NCBI GenBank assembly: GCA_031291845.1 | Contig: JARLIH010000054.1 | Coordinates: forward strand, 1-35,606 | Length of the DNA stretch: 35,606 nucleotides | Direction: 5' to 3' | DNA from: Isosphaeraceae bacterium | Lineage (GTDB): Bacteria; Planctomycetota; Planctomycetia; Isosphaerales; Isosphaeraceae | Shown: piece after piece, positions 18,586-25,335 of the stretch | Numbering within the stretch: the first letter of the stretch is position 1 | How the letters are laid out: the number at the start of each line of letters is the position of its first letter | Position numbers and translations under genes: made by a program | Notes under the pieces: generated by a model | What the model saw: only the letters and a program-made list of their open reading frames with translations | Databases searched by the model: none | What the model was told of the DNA's origin: nothing

Positions 18586-19715
18586 GGCCAGAGCTCCCAG
18601 CAGCGCTCGGCCAGGCCGAAGGCCATCGTCATCCCCGCTCCTCCGGTGCCGGTGCAGATCCGAACCTCGGGCAGTGGCTCGGCCTCGAACAAGGGCTGGT
18701 CGCGGTGCTTGGCGTAGACGCCGTGCCAGCGCTCGGCGATCGTCCAGTCGGGCAGCCGGATCAACCGGCGCAGCTCGCGCAGGATCAGGTCGTCGATCTC
18801 CGCCTTGTCGAACGGCTCGATGGCACGGCCGTACTCGTGCGAGTCGCCCAGGATCACCGCGCCTTGATCGTTCTGCGACGCCATGACGTGAATGCCGAAG
18901 CGGTCGAGCTCGGGCGTCTCGGCCGCGATGCGCTGCTTCAGGAGGGCGAGGCTCGGGCAGACCTCGAAGTTCGCGTAATGGCGCAGCGTCAGGCCGCTCG
19001 CGAGGTGCGGACCGAGCGTCCAGGACGCCGGCTGGCGCGCGGTCTTCAGCATCTGGAGCTTGCAGCGCTGGAGGCCGGAGGCGGCGAAGACCTGGGGGAA
19101 CAGGGTCTCGAAATCGGCGCCGGCGCAGACGAGCGTGCGGTGGCAATCCCAACGGCGCCCGTCAGCGCTGCGGACCCCGCCGGAACCGATGTCGACGATC
19201 GTGGTGCCAAAGGCGAAGCGCACCCCGAAGCGGCCGGCGAGCCACTCGGGGAGCGCGCGGACGGCGTCGCGCGGATTGACGCACAGCTCCGAAGCGCTGA
19301 AGAGGCCCCCGAGCAGCCCCTCCGGGTTCGCGGCGGGGGAGCGCTGCAAGACCTCGTTGTGCGTGAGCAACGTGCAATCATATCCGAGTGCCGGCGCCTC
19401 TGCGGCGAACTCCTCGAGCACAGCCCACTCGTCAGCGCGGTTGGCCAGGTGGATCGAGCCGCAGGGGTTCACCCAGAGCCCGGCGTCGCGCGCAAGGTCG
19501 AGCCAGGCCTGGCGGCTCCGCAGGGCGATGGTGCGCAGCTCACCCGCGGGCTGGCCGATCGGCCAGACCATGCCGAAGTTGCGGACGGACGCTCCCGCAG
19601 CGGTCTGGCGGCGTTCAAAGACCGTCACGCGATGTCCGCGGCGGGCCGCAGCCCATGCGTGGGCCAGCCCCACGATCCCCGCGCCGATGATCCCAACGTC
19701 TCGCGAATCGTCCAT
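18582..19715 (-). CDS. TIGR03364-type FAD-dependent oxidoreductase for aminophosphonates
   Basis: The protein has 377 residues. The DAO-type FAD fold starts with GIIGAGIVGLAHAWAAARRG (dinucleotide-binding Gly residues 11-16). The stretch ASVRNFGMVWPIGQP and the C-terminal TGTGGAGMTMAFGLAE match the TIGR03364 clade that recurs beside phosphonatase genes. Published work on FAD enzymes of bacterial phosphonate catabolism reports oxidation of N-methyl-aminoethylphosphonate, and sometimes aminoethylphosphonate itself, directly to phosphonoacetaldehyde. That fits PhnX being next. The chosen ATG at 19715 shares one base with the upstream TGA (TGATG); an in-frame ATG at 19727 would overlap more. Substrate preference here is inferred. 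Confidence 0.88.
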   Translation of the reverse strand: MDDSRDVGIIGAGIVGLAHAWAAARRGHRVTVFERRQTAAGASVRNFGMVWPIGQPAGELRTIALRSRQAWLDLARDAGLWVNPCGSIHLANRADEWAVLEEFAAEAPALGYDCTLLTHNEVLQRSPAANPEGLLGGLFSASELCVNPRDAVRALPEWLAGRFGVRFAFGTTIVDIGSGGVRSADGRRWDCHRTLVCAGADFETLFPQVFAASGLQRCKLQMLKTARQPASWTLGPHLASGLTLRHYANFEVCPSLALLKQRIAAETPELDRFGIHVMASQNDQGAVILGDSHEYGRAIEPFDKAEIDDLILRELRRLIRLPDWTIAERWHGVYAKHRDQPLFEAEPLPEVRICTGTGGAGMTMAFGLAERCWELWP

Positions 19716-20287
19716 CAGTCGTCCCACGAATCCCTCAAAGCCACTTCGATCGAGGGAGCATACTCCTCGATCCCCGGCACGACCAGTCCAGGGACCTTGG
19801 CCGTGTCGTCCCAGCGCCGGAGTGCAACCGCGCCCAGGGCGTGCGGCGACGCGCGAAACTGCTCGACCTCGGCCGGCGACATCGGGCCCCCTTGGAGCCG
19901 AAGGCTGATGAGCGAAGGCTCGCTGAGCTGCCCCAGGTAGGAAGGCTCAGTGGCGCACAGGTAGCGCTTGGCGTCGACGTGCAGGCGGACAGGTTCGACG
20001 ACATCGGCTCCGAACCAGCGGGCGAGCCAGCGGCGGCCGAGCTCCTCGTGGCGGTCGTCCACACCGCGGTCGGGGGCGTCATCGGGGAGGTTGTGGAGCA
20101 GGTGACCGACGTCGTGCAAGAGCGCCGCCGTGATGAGGGCCGGCGGTGCGCCGGCCTGGCATGCGAAGTGCGCGGCCTGAAGCGCGTGCTCCGCCTGCGA
20201 GACGGCTTCACCACCGTACGCCGAATCACCGCGCTCCGCGAACAGGCGGAAGATTTCCGGGACGACCTCATTGCGGGCGAGCGGCAT
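19715..20287 (-). CDS. HD-domain mixed-valent diiron phosphonate oxygenase (PhnZ/TmpB type)
   Basis: The 190-residue HD-domain protein belongs to the phosphonate-degradation-associated HDIG family. The start at 20287 follows AAGGATC; the longer frame lacks support. Metal ligands known from PhnZ appear at nearly identical positions: H34, H58-D59 in LLHDVGH, H80, H103 and D160/D161. Y24 and E27, which I recall contacting the substrate in PhnZ, are also present. PhnZ cleaves 2-amino-1-hydroxyethylphosphonate to glycine and phosphate; the related TmpB does this for the trimethylated form, giving glycine betaine. Neither a PhnY nor TmpA 2-oxoglutarate hydroxylase gene is visible, so the adjacent Rieske enzyme may supply the hydroxyl group. 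The primary-amine or N-methyl substrate choice is undecided. Confidence 0.88.
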   Translation of the reverse strand: MPLARNEVVPEIFRLFAERGDSAYGGEAVSQAEHALQAAHFACQAGAPPALITAALLHDVGHLLHNLPDDAPDRGVDDRHEELGRRWLARWFGADVVEPVRLHVDAKRYLCATEPSYLGQLSEPSLISLRLQGGPMSPAEVEQFRASPHALGAVALRRWDDTAKVPGLVVPGIEEYAPSIEVALRDSWDD

Positions 20288-20357
20288 CACCGTTGATCCT
20301 TGGAACGTTCGGGGGGCGTTCTGATTCTCGCCTGCCGGCGGCCGTTGCACAATGCGC

Positions 20358-21701
20358 TCACGATTGCTGGGGAACCTCGCTACGGAGCTGGTCCCAGACA
20401 TACAACGCCGCGACGGCGCTCGAAACCCAGGCGAGGACCGCCAGGGCACGGAACGTGGCGCCCCAGCCCCCAACGACCGCGAGCCGGGCGATGCCGCTCC
20501 CGGCGAGGATCCCCGCGAGGTAGCCGACGCCGTCGATGATCCCGGAGGCGGTCCCCCCTCCGCGCTTGCCGCCGAAGTCGAGCGCCACCGCGCCGCCGAG
20601 ATAGGAATAAGGGCCGATCAGGAGGAAGCCCACGAGCATGACCATCCCGACGGGCCACGCCGGATCGACGCCGGGCGCAAGCCGGGCCAACTGCCAAAGC
20701 GCTGCACCCGTGGACAGCAGGCCCCCGAGCAGCAGGAGCGACCGGCCGGCCCGGCCGAGGGAGTCGCCGGCGAACCCGGCCGCCAGTACCGACACACCCC
20801 CCAGGAACGGAAACAAGGCGCTGAGCCCCGCAGCGCGGCCGGGCGAGAGCCGCGCGACGTCCTTGAAATACATCGGCGTCCAGTTATTGAACGTCTCCCG
20901 CAGCAGGGTCATCGTCAGCGACAGGAGGCAAACGTACCAAAAAGCCCGACGCGCCAGAAGAGGCCCCAGCAGGGACGCCAGGCCGTCCTGCTCGACCCGC
21001 TCTCCCGAGGCGCCGAAGACGTTGAGCGGGTGCGCGGACCCCTCGGGCAGGCCAACGTCCGCCGGCGACTCCTTCAAGAACCGCGTGCAAACGAGGAAGA
21101 GCGCGCCGAGTGTGACGCCGCAGGTTACGAACACGCCGCGCCAGCCCATCCCCCGGTCGATCAGGAGGCCCATGAACGCCCGCGACGCCGCGTCGCCGAA
21201 CAGGTAGCTCAGGCTCAGCACGCCCATTACCGTACCGCTGACGCGATAATCGAACCAGCGCCCCGTGATCTTGACCATGCCGGCCCAACCGAGCGACTGC
21301 GACAGCCGGTTCCCCACCCAGGCGGCCGTGAAGACCGGCAAGGCGCCCCCCGCGGCGAACGCGAACGTACAGACCAGGGCACCGAGCATCCCCCCCAGAA
21401 AGTTGCGCCGGCCGCCGAGGAAGTCGCCCAGGATCCCGGCGAGAAATTTGCCCACGGCGTACGCCAACGTGCCCACCGACGCGATGAACCCGAGCCTGCG
21501 CAGGGCAACGCCGGGACTCATCCCCGTCGCGGCGAGCGAGTCGACCAGGAGCGGCGTGACGACGGAGAAATTGGACCGGCAGAGGTAATAGCCGGCGTAG
21601 CCGACGATCATCAGCCCGAGCGTCAACGTCCGCCAGCGCCGGCCGCGGGCCTGGTCGCGCGGGGAGGTCTCGTCGTCGACGACCGCGCTCGACGTGGACA
21701 T
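20358..21701 (-). CDS. MFS transporter, organophosphate:phosphate antiporter-like
   Basis: The 447-residue protein has about twelve membrane helices. GYAGYYLCRSNFSVVTPLL in helix 1 is typical of the OPA family (GlpT/UhpT), whose conserved arginine binds phosphate groups. It is preceded by a hydrophilic N-terminus of ~25 residues. The motif AYAVGKFLAGILGDFLGGRR after helix 2 is the usual MFS signature. It lies 27 bp after the Rieske gene stop and 70 bp before the HD oxygenase gene, inside the phosphonate operon and without any PhnCDE-type ABC genes. It is therefore the probable uptake system for the phosphonate substrate. This role is inferred from position and family. Confidence 0.88.
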   Translation of the reverse strand: MSTSSAVVDDETSPRDQARGRRWRTLTLGLMIVGYAGYYLCRSNFSVVTPLLVDSLAATGMSPGVALRRLGFIASVGTLAYAVGKFLAGILGDFLGGRRNFLGGMLGALVCTFAFAAGGALPVFTAAWVGNRLSQSLGWAGMVKITGRWFDYRVSGTVMGVLSLSYLFGDAASRAFMGLLIDRGMGWRGVFVTCGVTLGALFLVCTRFLKESPADVGLPEGSAHPLNVFGASGERVEQDGLASLLGPLLARRAFWYVCLLSLTMTLLRETFNNWTPMYFKDVARLSPGRAAGLSALFPFLGGVSVLAAGFAGDSLGRAGRSLLLLGGLLSTGAALWQLARLAPGVDPAWPVGMVMLVGFLLIGPYSYLGGAVALDFGGKRGGGTASGIIDGVGYLAGILAGSGIARLAVVGGWGATFRALAVLAWVSSAVAALYVWDQLRSEVPQQS

Positions 21702-21728
21702 AAGCCAATACCCCTTCGGCCGCGGCCC

Positions 21729-22973
21729 TTACTCAACCTGGGCGAGATACCAACGGAGGAACGCCTCGACATTGTACTCCTTCGTCGCCGAGAATGGGCC
21801 GGGGCGATAGGCCCGCGCGTTCACCCCTCGCTGGGCGTGCTTCACCAGCGCCCAGTCCTGCTCCGACGTCCGCTGCCAGAACGGCAAGAGCGTCTCGAGC
21901 TGATAGTCCTTCCCTTCCTCCGCCTCCTCGTGCACGAGCCAGGTGACGCGGACGTGCGTGCGCTGGGGACCGCCCGGGAGCAGACGGGTGCTCACCGCGT
22001 GGTCGCAGCTCGAATGGTTCCAGAAGTTGGGCAGCGTGCGCAGCCGGAGCGTGCCGACGCCGGCGTCCGGATAGCTCCCCATCAACGGCGCGACGCGGCG
22101 GCCGTCAAGCGACTCGCTGACGTATCCCGGGGCGAGCGGTGTGCGGTTGGCCGAGTACCAGGTGGCGCCGGCCGGGAAGGGGGCCATGCCGGTGTTGCGG
22201 TGGTTGACCGCGAGGTCGGCGTCGCGCCAGCGGGCGTCGCTGCCGCGAATGGCCGACTCCATCTCACTGCGCACCCGGGGCGGCGTGTCTTCGGCGTTGT
22301 AGCGGTCGAAGTTCGCGCGGATGTATTCCGGATGGTTGACGTCGCAGTGGTAGCACTCGCGGTTGTTCTCCCAGACGAGCTTCCAGTTGCCCGCAACCTC
22401 GTAGTCGATCGCATGGGCAACCCTGGCACGTTCGAGCCCTTGCGGGCGAGCGGCCGGGCCCAACAGACGGCGGGCGGGCTCGAAGTCGGGCGGCTCGTCG
22501 GCCAGGCTGATGTAAATCAGGCCCTCGAGCTCGCGGAGGTGGGCCGCGGCCAGGCCATAGGGGGACCGGTCGAAGCCCTGGTGCATCCCCCGCGCGGTCA
22601 GCAGCTTACCGTCGCGCCCGTAAGACCACTGGTGGTACGGGCAGACGATGCGGCCGGCATGCCCGCGCTCGGCATCACAGAGCAAGGAACCCCGGTGGCG
22701 GCAGACATTGGACAAGGCGCGGACCGCGCCGTCGTCCCCCCGGATGATCAGCAGCGGATCGCCGTCGACCTCGAGCGCAAAGAAGTCGCCCGGCCGGGCG
22801 ACCTCGCAAGTATGTCCGGCGAAGAGCCAGCCGCGCCGCCAGATCCGCTCGACGTCGTGGCGATACACATCGTCGCGATGGTAGAAGCCCCCTTCGAGCG
22901 AATGGTTCGGCACCCTGCGATCGATCGCCTCGGCGATCCACGAGTCGTGCGCACTCGTCTGCGACGCGGTCAT
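21729..22973 (-). CDS. Rieske oxygenase alpha subunit, glycine-betaine-monooxygenase-like
   Basis: The protein is 414 residues from the ATG at 22973 (GTG at 22994 is an alternative). A Rieske [2Fe-2S] site is visible as C91-x-H93 and C111-xx-H114 (CRHRG … CPYHQW). The mononuclear iron motif lies in NWKLVWENNRECYHCDVNH (H209, H214). The sequence NWKLVWENNRECYHC is close to that of GbcA-type enzymes, which demethylate glycine betaine, and unlike aromatic dioxygenases. It is the first gene of the phosphonate operon. No reductase gene is adjacent. The likely chemistry is oxidative N-demethylation of a quaternary or methylated aminoethylphosphonate, or C1 hydroxylation of it; this is an inference from context. 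Confidence 0.87.
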   Translation of the reverse strand: MTASQTSAHDSWIAEAIDRRVPNHSLEGGFYHRDDVYRHDVERIWRRGWLFAGHTCEVARPGDFFALEVDGDPLLIIRGDDGAVRALSNVCRHRGSLLCDAERGHAGRIVCPYHQWSYGRDGKLLTARGMHQGFDRSPYGLAAAHLRELEGLIYISLADEPPDFEPARRLLGPAARPQGLERARVAHAIDYEVAGNWKLVWENNRECYHCDVNHPEYIRANFDRYNAEDTPPRVRSEMESAIRGSDARWRDADLAVNHRNTGMAPFPAGATWYSANRTPLAPGYVSESLDGRRVAPLMGSYPDAGVGTLRLRTLPNFWNHSSCDHAVSTRLLPGGPQRTHVRVTWLVHEEAEEGKDYQLETLLPFWQRTSEQDWALVKHAQRGVNARAYRPGPFSATKEYNVEAFLRWYLAQVE

Positions 22974-23038
22974 GCGGTTCAGGATTTGATCCACTTCAGG
23001 AGGTTCTCACTCGATGAGTTCGCTGGGAGACGCCTGGT

Positions 23039-23476
23039 TCACGAGCCCTGCCCGAGCTGCTGGAGCTTATCGCTGAGGAGCTGCTTGTCGCTGTCATTGA
23101 GCTCCTTGTCCTGGGCGAGCGAGTCGATCATCGCCTTGCAGACCTCGGGGCGCGACTTTCCCGGGATCAGGGTCGCCTTATCGGCGATCTCGGCGAGCAG
23201 CTCGTCGAGGGTCGCGGCGGGCGCTTTCTTGGTGGCCTCTTCGGCCAGTGATTTCACCTCGGCGTCCCGATCCTTGCGCAGCGGCGCCGGCTTGGCCGAG
23301 GCGGCCCTGGCGGCTGGTTTGAGCGTACGGTAGCGGAACGAGAGCTCCTGGGCGAGCGACTCGGCCGTGTACTGCGTCGCGGGGTCGAACTGCGACGACT
23401 CGCCGCAGCCGGCGAGCGCCAGCGCGACCAGAACGAGGATCCAACGGGCGCGCGTGATGATGAATCGTGCGTTCAT
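23039..23476 (-). CDS. Lipoprotein of unknown function upstream of the phosphonate operon
   Basis: This 145-residue protein has a lipobox at LALAGC (signal ILVLVALALAGC), predicting a membrane-anchored lipoprotein. The mature part is helical and charged (SAKPAPLRKDRDAEVKSLAEEATKK), with no recognised domain. The ATG at 23476 is the only one that places the signal at the N-terminus. It is 66 bp upstream of the Rieske gene on the same strand and 437 bp downstream of the DUF1559 gene. A lipoprotein following a DUF1559 protein is a frequent planctomycete arrangement. Whether it works with the phosphonate genes is unknown. Confidence 0.75.
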   Translation of the reverse strand: MNARFIITRARWILVLVALALAGCGESSQFDPATQYTAESLAQELSFRYRTLKPAARAASAKPAPLRKDRDAEVKSLAEEATKKAPAATLDELLAEIADKATLIPGKSRPEVCKAMIDSLAQDKELNDSDKQLLSDKLQQLGQGS

Positions 23477-23568
23477 GGGTCTCGAAGACTCCAAGGAAGG
23501 CGAGAACGCCGCCCGGGCACGAGCTGTGGGCGACGGATGGAAACCAGCAAGGATTACAACATCGACTC

Positions 23569-23612
23569 GTAGGATGCGTGGAACGCACCGGTGCATTTCA
23601 TGTACCCTACCG
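23569..23612. repeat. GTAGGGTG-type interspersed repeat
   Basis: It begins GTAGGATGCGTGGAACGCAC and ends GCATTTCATGTACCCTAC, so it has the same inverted outer ends as the repeat at 15543-15627 and shares its first part with 31290-31310. It lies in the 436 bp gene-free gap between the DUF1559 gene and the lipoprotein gene. Confidence 0.6.
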
Positions 23613-23686
23613 TGTTATATCGGAGTTTGGTGTCACGCTCCGCGGATCATCAAACTGTAGGGCCGGCCGACGCGGAGAATAAAGGT

Positions 23687-23800
23687 GTAGGGGCGGGTTT
23701 GAAACCCGCCCTTCTCTTTCCCTCAACGCCATGCCAACGCTCGCGCAGTAAAAGGGCCGTGGATCGGTGCTTGCTGGGCGGGTTTCAAACCCGCCCCTAC
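23687..23800. repeat. Inverted pair of GTAGGGGCGGGTTTGAAACC repeats
   Basis: Two 25 bp near-identical copies face each other at 23687-23711 and 23776-23800, separated by 64 bp. Each copy is itself a palindrome around TTTGAAA or TTTCAAA. Such REP-like units are common between genes in GC-rich genomes. It lies 113 bp beyond the DUF1559 stop, so it could act as a transcript end or stabiliser for that mRNA. Confidence 0.75.
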
Positions 23801-23912
23801 GGGAGGGCGGCTGCGCCGCAACAAAACAACGACTGTGCGAGGCGTTCAACACATAACCTCGACGGCCGTGCCACCCGATTTGCCGGTCCGGCAATCGGAA
23901 GGCGGGTTGACT

Positions 23913-25040
23913 TTACAGGGAGTCGCCCGAGATAATCTCGCCGCGTCCCCGCGTCCCCAGGGCCCACCACGCCGGCAGGCTGACCGAGTTCTTGATGAAG
24001 CGGACCGAGCCGTCCATCATCGACAGGTTCACGCCGCCCGGGTGGTTGCCCGTCGGGTTCATGGCGCTGTCGCCTTCCAGGCAGCGGAAGGTGTTCGTAC
24101 TGTAGGTCGTAATGTTCGGACCGTTGGGCGGGAACACGTGGGCGTAGACGTGCCGTTCCCAGGAGTCGGTGTAGGCCCAGGTCAGCCCTTTGTAGTAGCT
24201 CCAGGCCTGCCAGTTGTGCACGGCGCCGGGGGCCATACCGTCCTGGATGACGCTCATGACCGGCGCGTCGGCCTTCTCGACCAGGGCCGAGTTCGTGTAG
24301 TTCAGGTTGCGGCGCGGGTCGGGCGAGTTCCCTTGGCCGTCGTTGATCAACGACTCGCTCAGGGCCGCGGTGTTCGACGTGCCGTCGGTAATGCTGGCCA
24401 GGCTCACGGTAATGTTGACCGTGGGGTCCTTGGCCGCGCTGCAGAAGACGACCCCCTGGTACATCTTGGCCATCGAGATGATGCCGGTCAGCGGCGGCAC
24501 GTTGTTGCCGGCCAGCGGATCGCCCGGCAGCAGGATGTTGCGCGGGTGCCCGGCATTCGCGACGTAGCTGAAGTTGCCGACCGCGAAGCCAAGGTTGTTG
24601 TTCCGGACGCCGTCGGACGGGCAAAGGAACGAGGCGACCGTCGCATAGTAGACGGTGTGGCTCGGCCCCGCGCCGCTGGCGACGTCGCTCCACTCGGTGG
24701 AGTAGCTGAAATTCAGCGCATTGAACATGTCGGAGTGCTCCATGTAGGGGAGCAGTCCGCAGTACCAGGTCATGCAGCCGGCGGTGTTGCCGCCGGACCC
24801 GTCGCCGCCGAAGCGGAACTCGTGCAGCGGCGTGGCGCCATTGGTGTCGGTGTAGTTGGCGATCGCCAGGGTGAGCTGCTTCAGGTTGTTCGTGCACTGC
24901 ATCCGGCGGGCGGCTTCGCGCGCCGCCTGCACCGCGGGCAACAGCAGGGCGATCAACACCGCGATAATGGCGATGACGACCAAGAGCTCAATCAGCGTGA
25001 AGGCGCGGCGACGCGGCGGCGAGCACGTAAGGAGCAACAT
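23913..25040 (-). CDS. DUF1559 prepilin-like protein with H-X9-DG motif
   Basis: The protein has 375 residues. The ATG at 25040 follows GAGG. An N-terminal type IV prepilin signal RRRAFTLIELLVVIAIIAVL is cut before F14 (Ala at -1 instead of Gly), giving a membrane-anchored pseudopilin-like protein. The body is DUF1559 (Pfam PF07596, which I recall is also labelled as a solute-binding-like family). The C-terminus carries the H-X9-DG motif, HPGGVNLSMMDG. Planctomycetes have dozens to hundreds of paralogues. Here it is divergent from a ligand-sensing regulator, with matching operator-like sites before both genes, so it is probably regulated with, and perhaps binds, the same small molecule. Confidence 0.92.
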   Translation of the reverse strand: MLLLTCSPPRRRAFTLIELLVVIAIIAVLIALLLPAVQAAREAARRMQCTNNLKQLTLAIANYTDTNGATPLHEFRFGGDGSGGNTAGCMTWYCGLLPYMEHSDMFNALNFSYSTEWSDVASGAGPSHTVYYATVASFLCPSDGVRNNNLGFAVGNFSYVANAGHPRNILLPGDPLAGNNVPPLTGIISMAKMYQGVVFCSAAKDPTVNITVSLASITDGTSNTAALSESLINDGQGNSPDPRRNLNYTNSALVEKADAPVMSVIQDGMAPGAVHNWQAWSYYKGLTWAYTDSWERHVYAHVFPPNGPNITTYSTNTFRCLEGDSAMNPTGNHPGGVNLSMMDGSVRFIKNSVSLPAWWALGTRGRGEIISGDSL

Positions 25041-25095
25041 GACGATATCCTCATTCTTGGCCCGAACGACCTGCGGACTCCGAGTCCTCAGGTCC

Positions 25096-25113
25096 ATCTG
25101 TGCTACAACAGAT
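25096..25113. promoter_or_regulatory. Operator-like site 1 (before the DUF1559 gene)
   Basis: ATCTGT-GCTACA-ACAGAT is a perfect 6 bp inverted repeat, 56 bp upstream of the DUF1559 ATG. Its core TCTGTGCTACAACA (25097-25110) recurs exactly at 25269-25282 near the regulator gene. It is a probable binding site for the GntR-LacI regulator. Confidence 0.6.
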
Positions 25114-25268
25114 CGCACCGTTGTTTCATGACAGCCTATCCTAGCGAACGATACAGAGTTCGCAACAGCGATCGTGAGAATCTTTGATGAAGGTTCCGCG
25201 AAAGGGAACGATGCGCCATGATTCTTCGTGAACCTTCGGCAAAACACGGATCTTGTCCCCCTTCATCG

Positions 25269-25306
25269 TCTGTGCTACAACAATGGTCAACTGTGCGACA
25301 TTGTCC
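25269..25306. promoter_or_regulatory. Operator-like site 2, with a degenerate third copy
   Basis: TCTGTGCTACAACA at 25269-25282 repeats site 1 exactly and lies 54 bp before the regulator ATG. A weaker copy, CTGTGCGACATTGTCC, starts 21 bp further on (25291-25306), two helical turns away. The arrangement suggests autoregulation and cooperative binding. Confidence 0.55.
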
Positions 25307-25335
25307 TTGGTTCGTATGACAATCGAGGGTCTGCG

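Noticed and set aside
17773..19152. 459-residue version of PhnX
   Set aside because: The extra N-terminal part is the FAD oxidoreductase gene read in another frame. The true ATG is at 18585, in an ATGA overlap.
20352..23333. Plus-strand open frame of 993 codons across the phosphonate operon
   Set aside because: It is the antisense of four well-supported genes, is Arg/Pro/Gly-rich, and has no domains. Long antisense frames are expected in GC-rich DNA.
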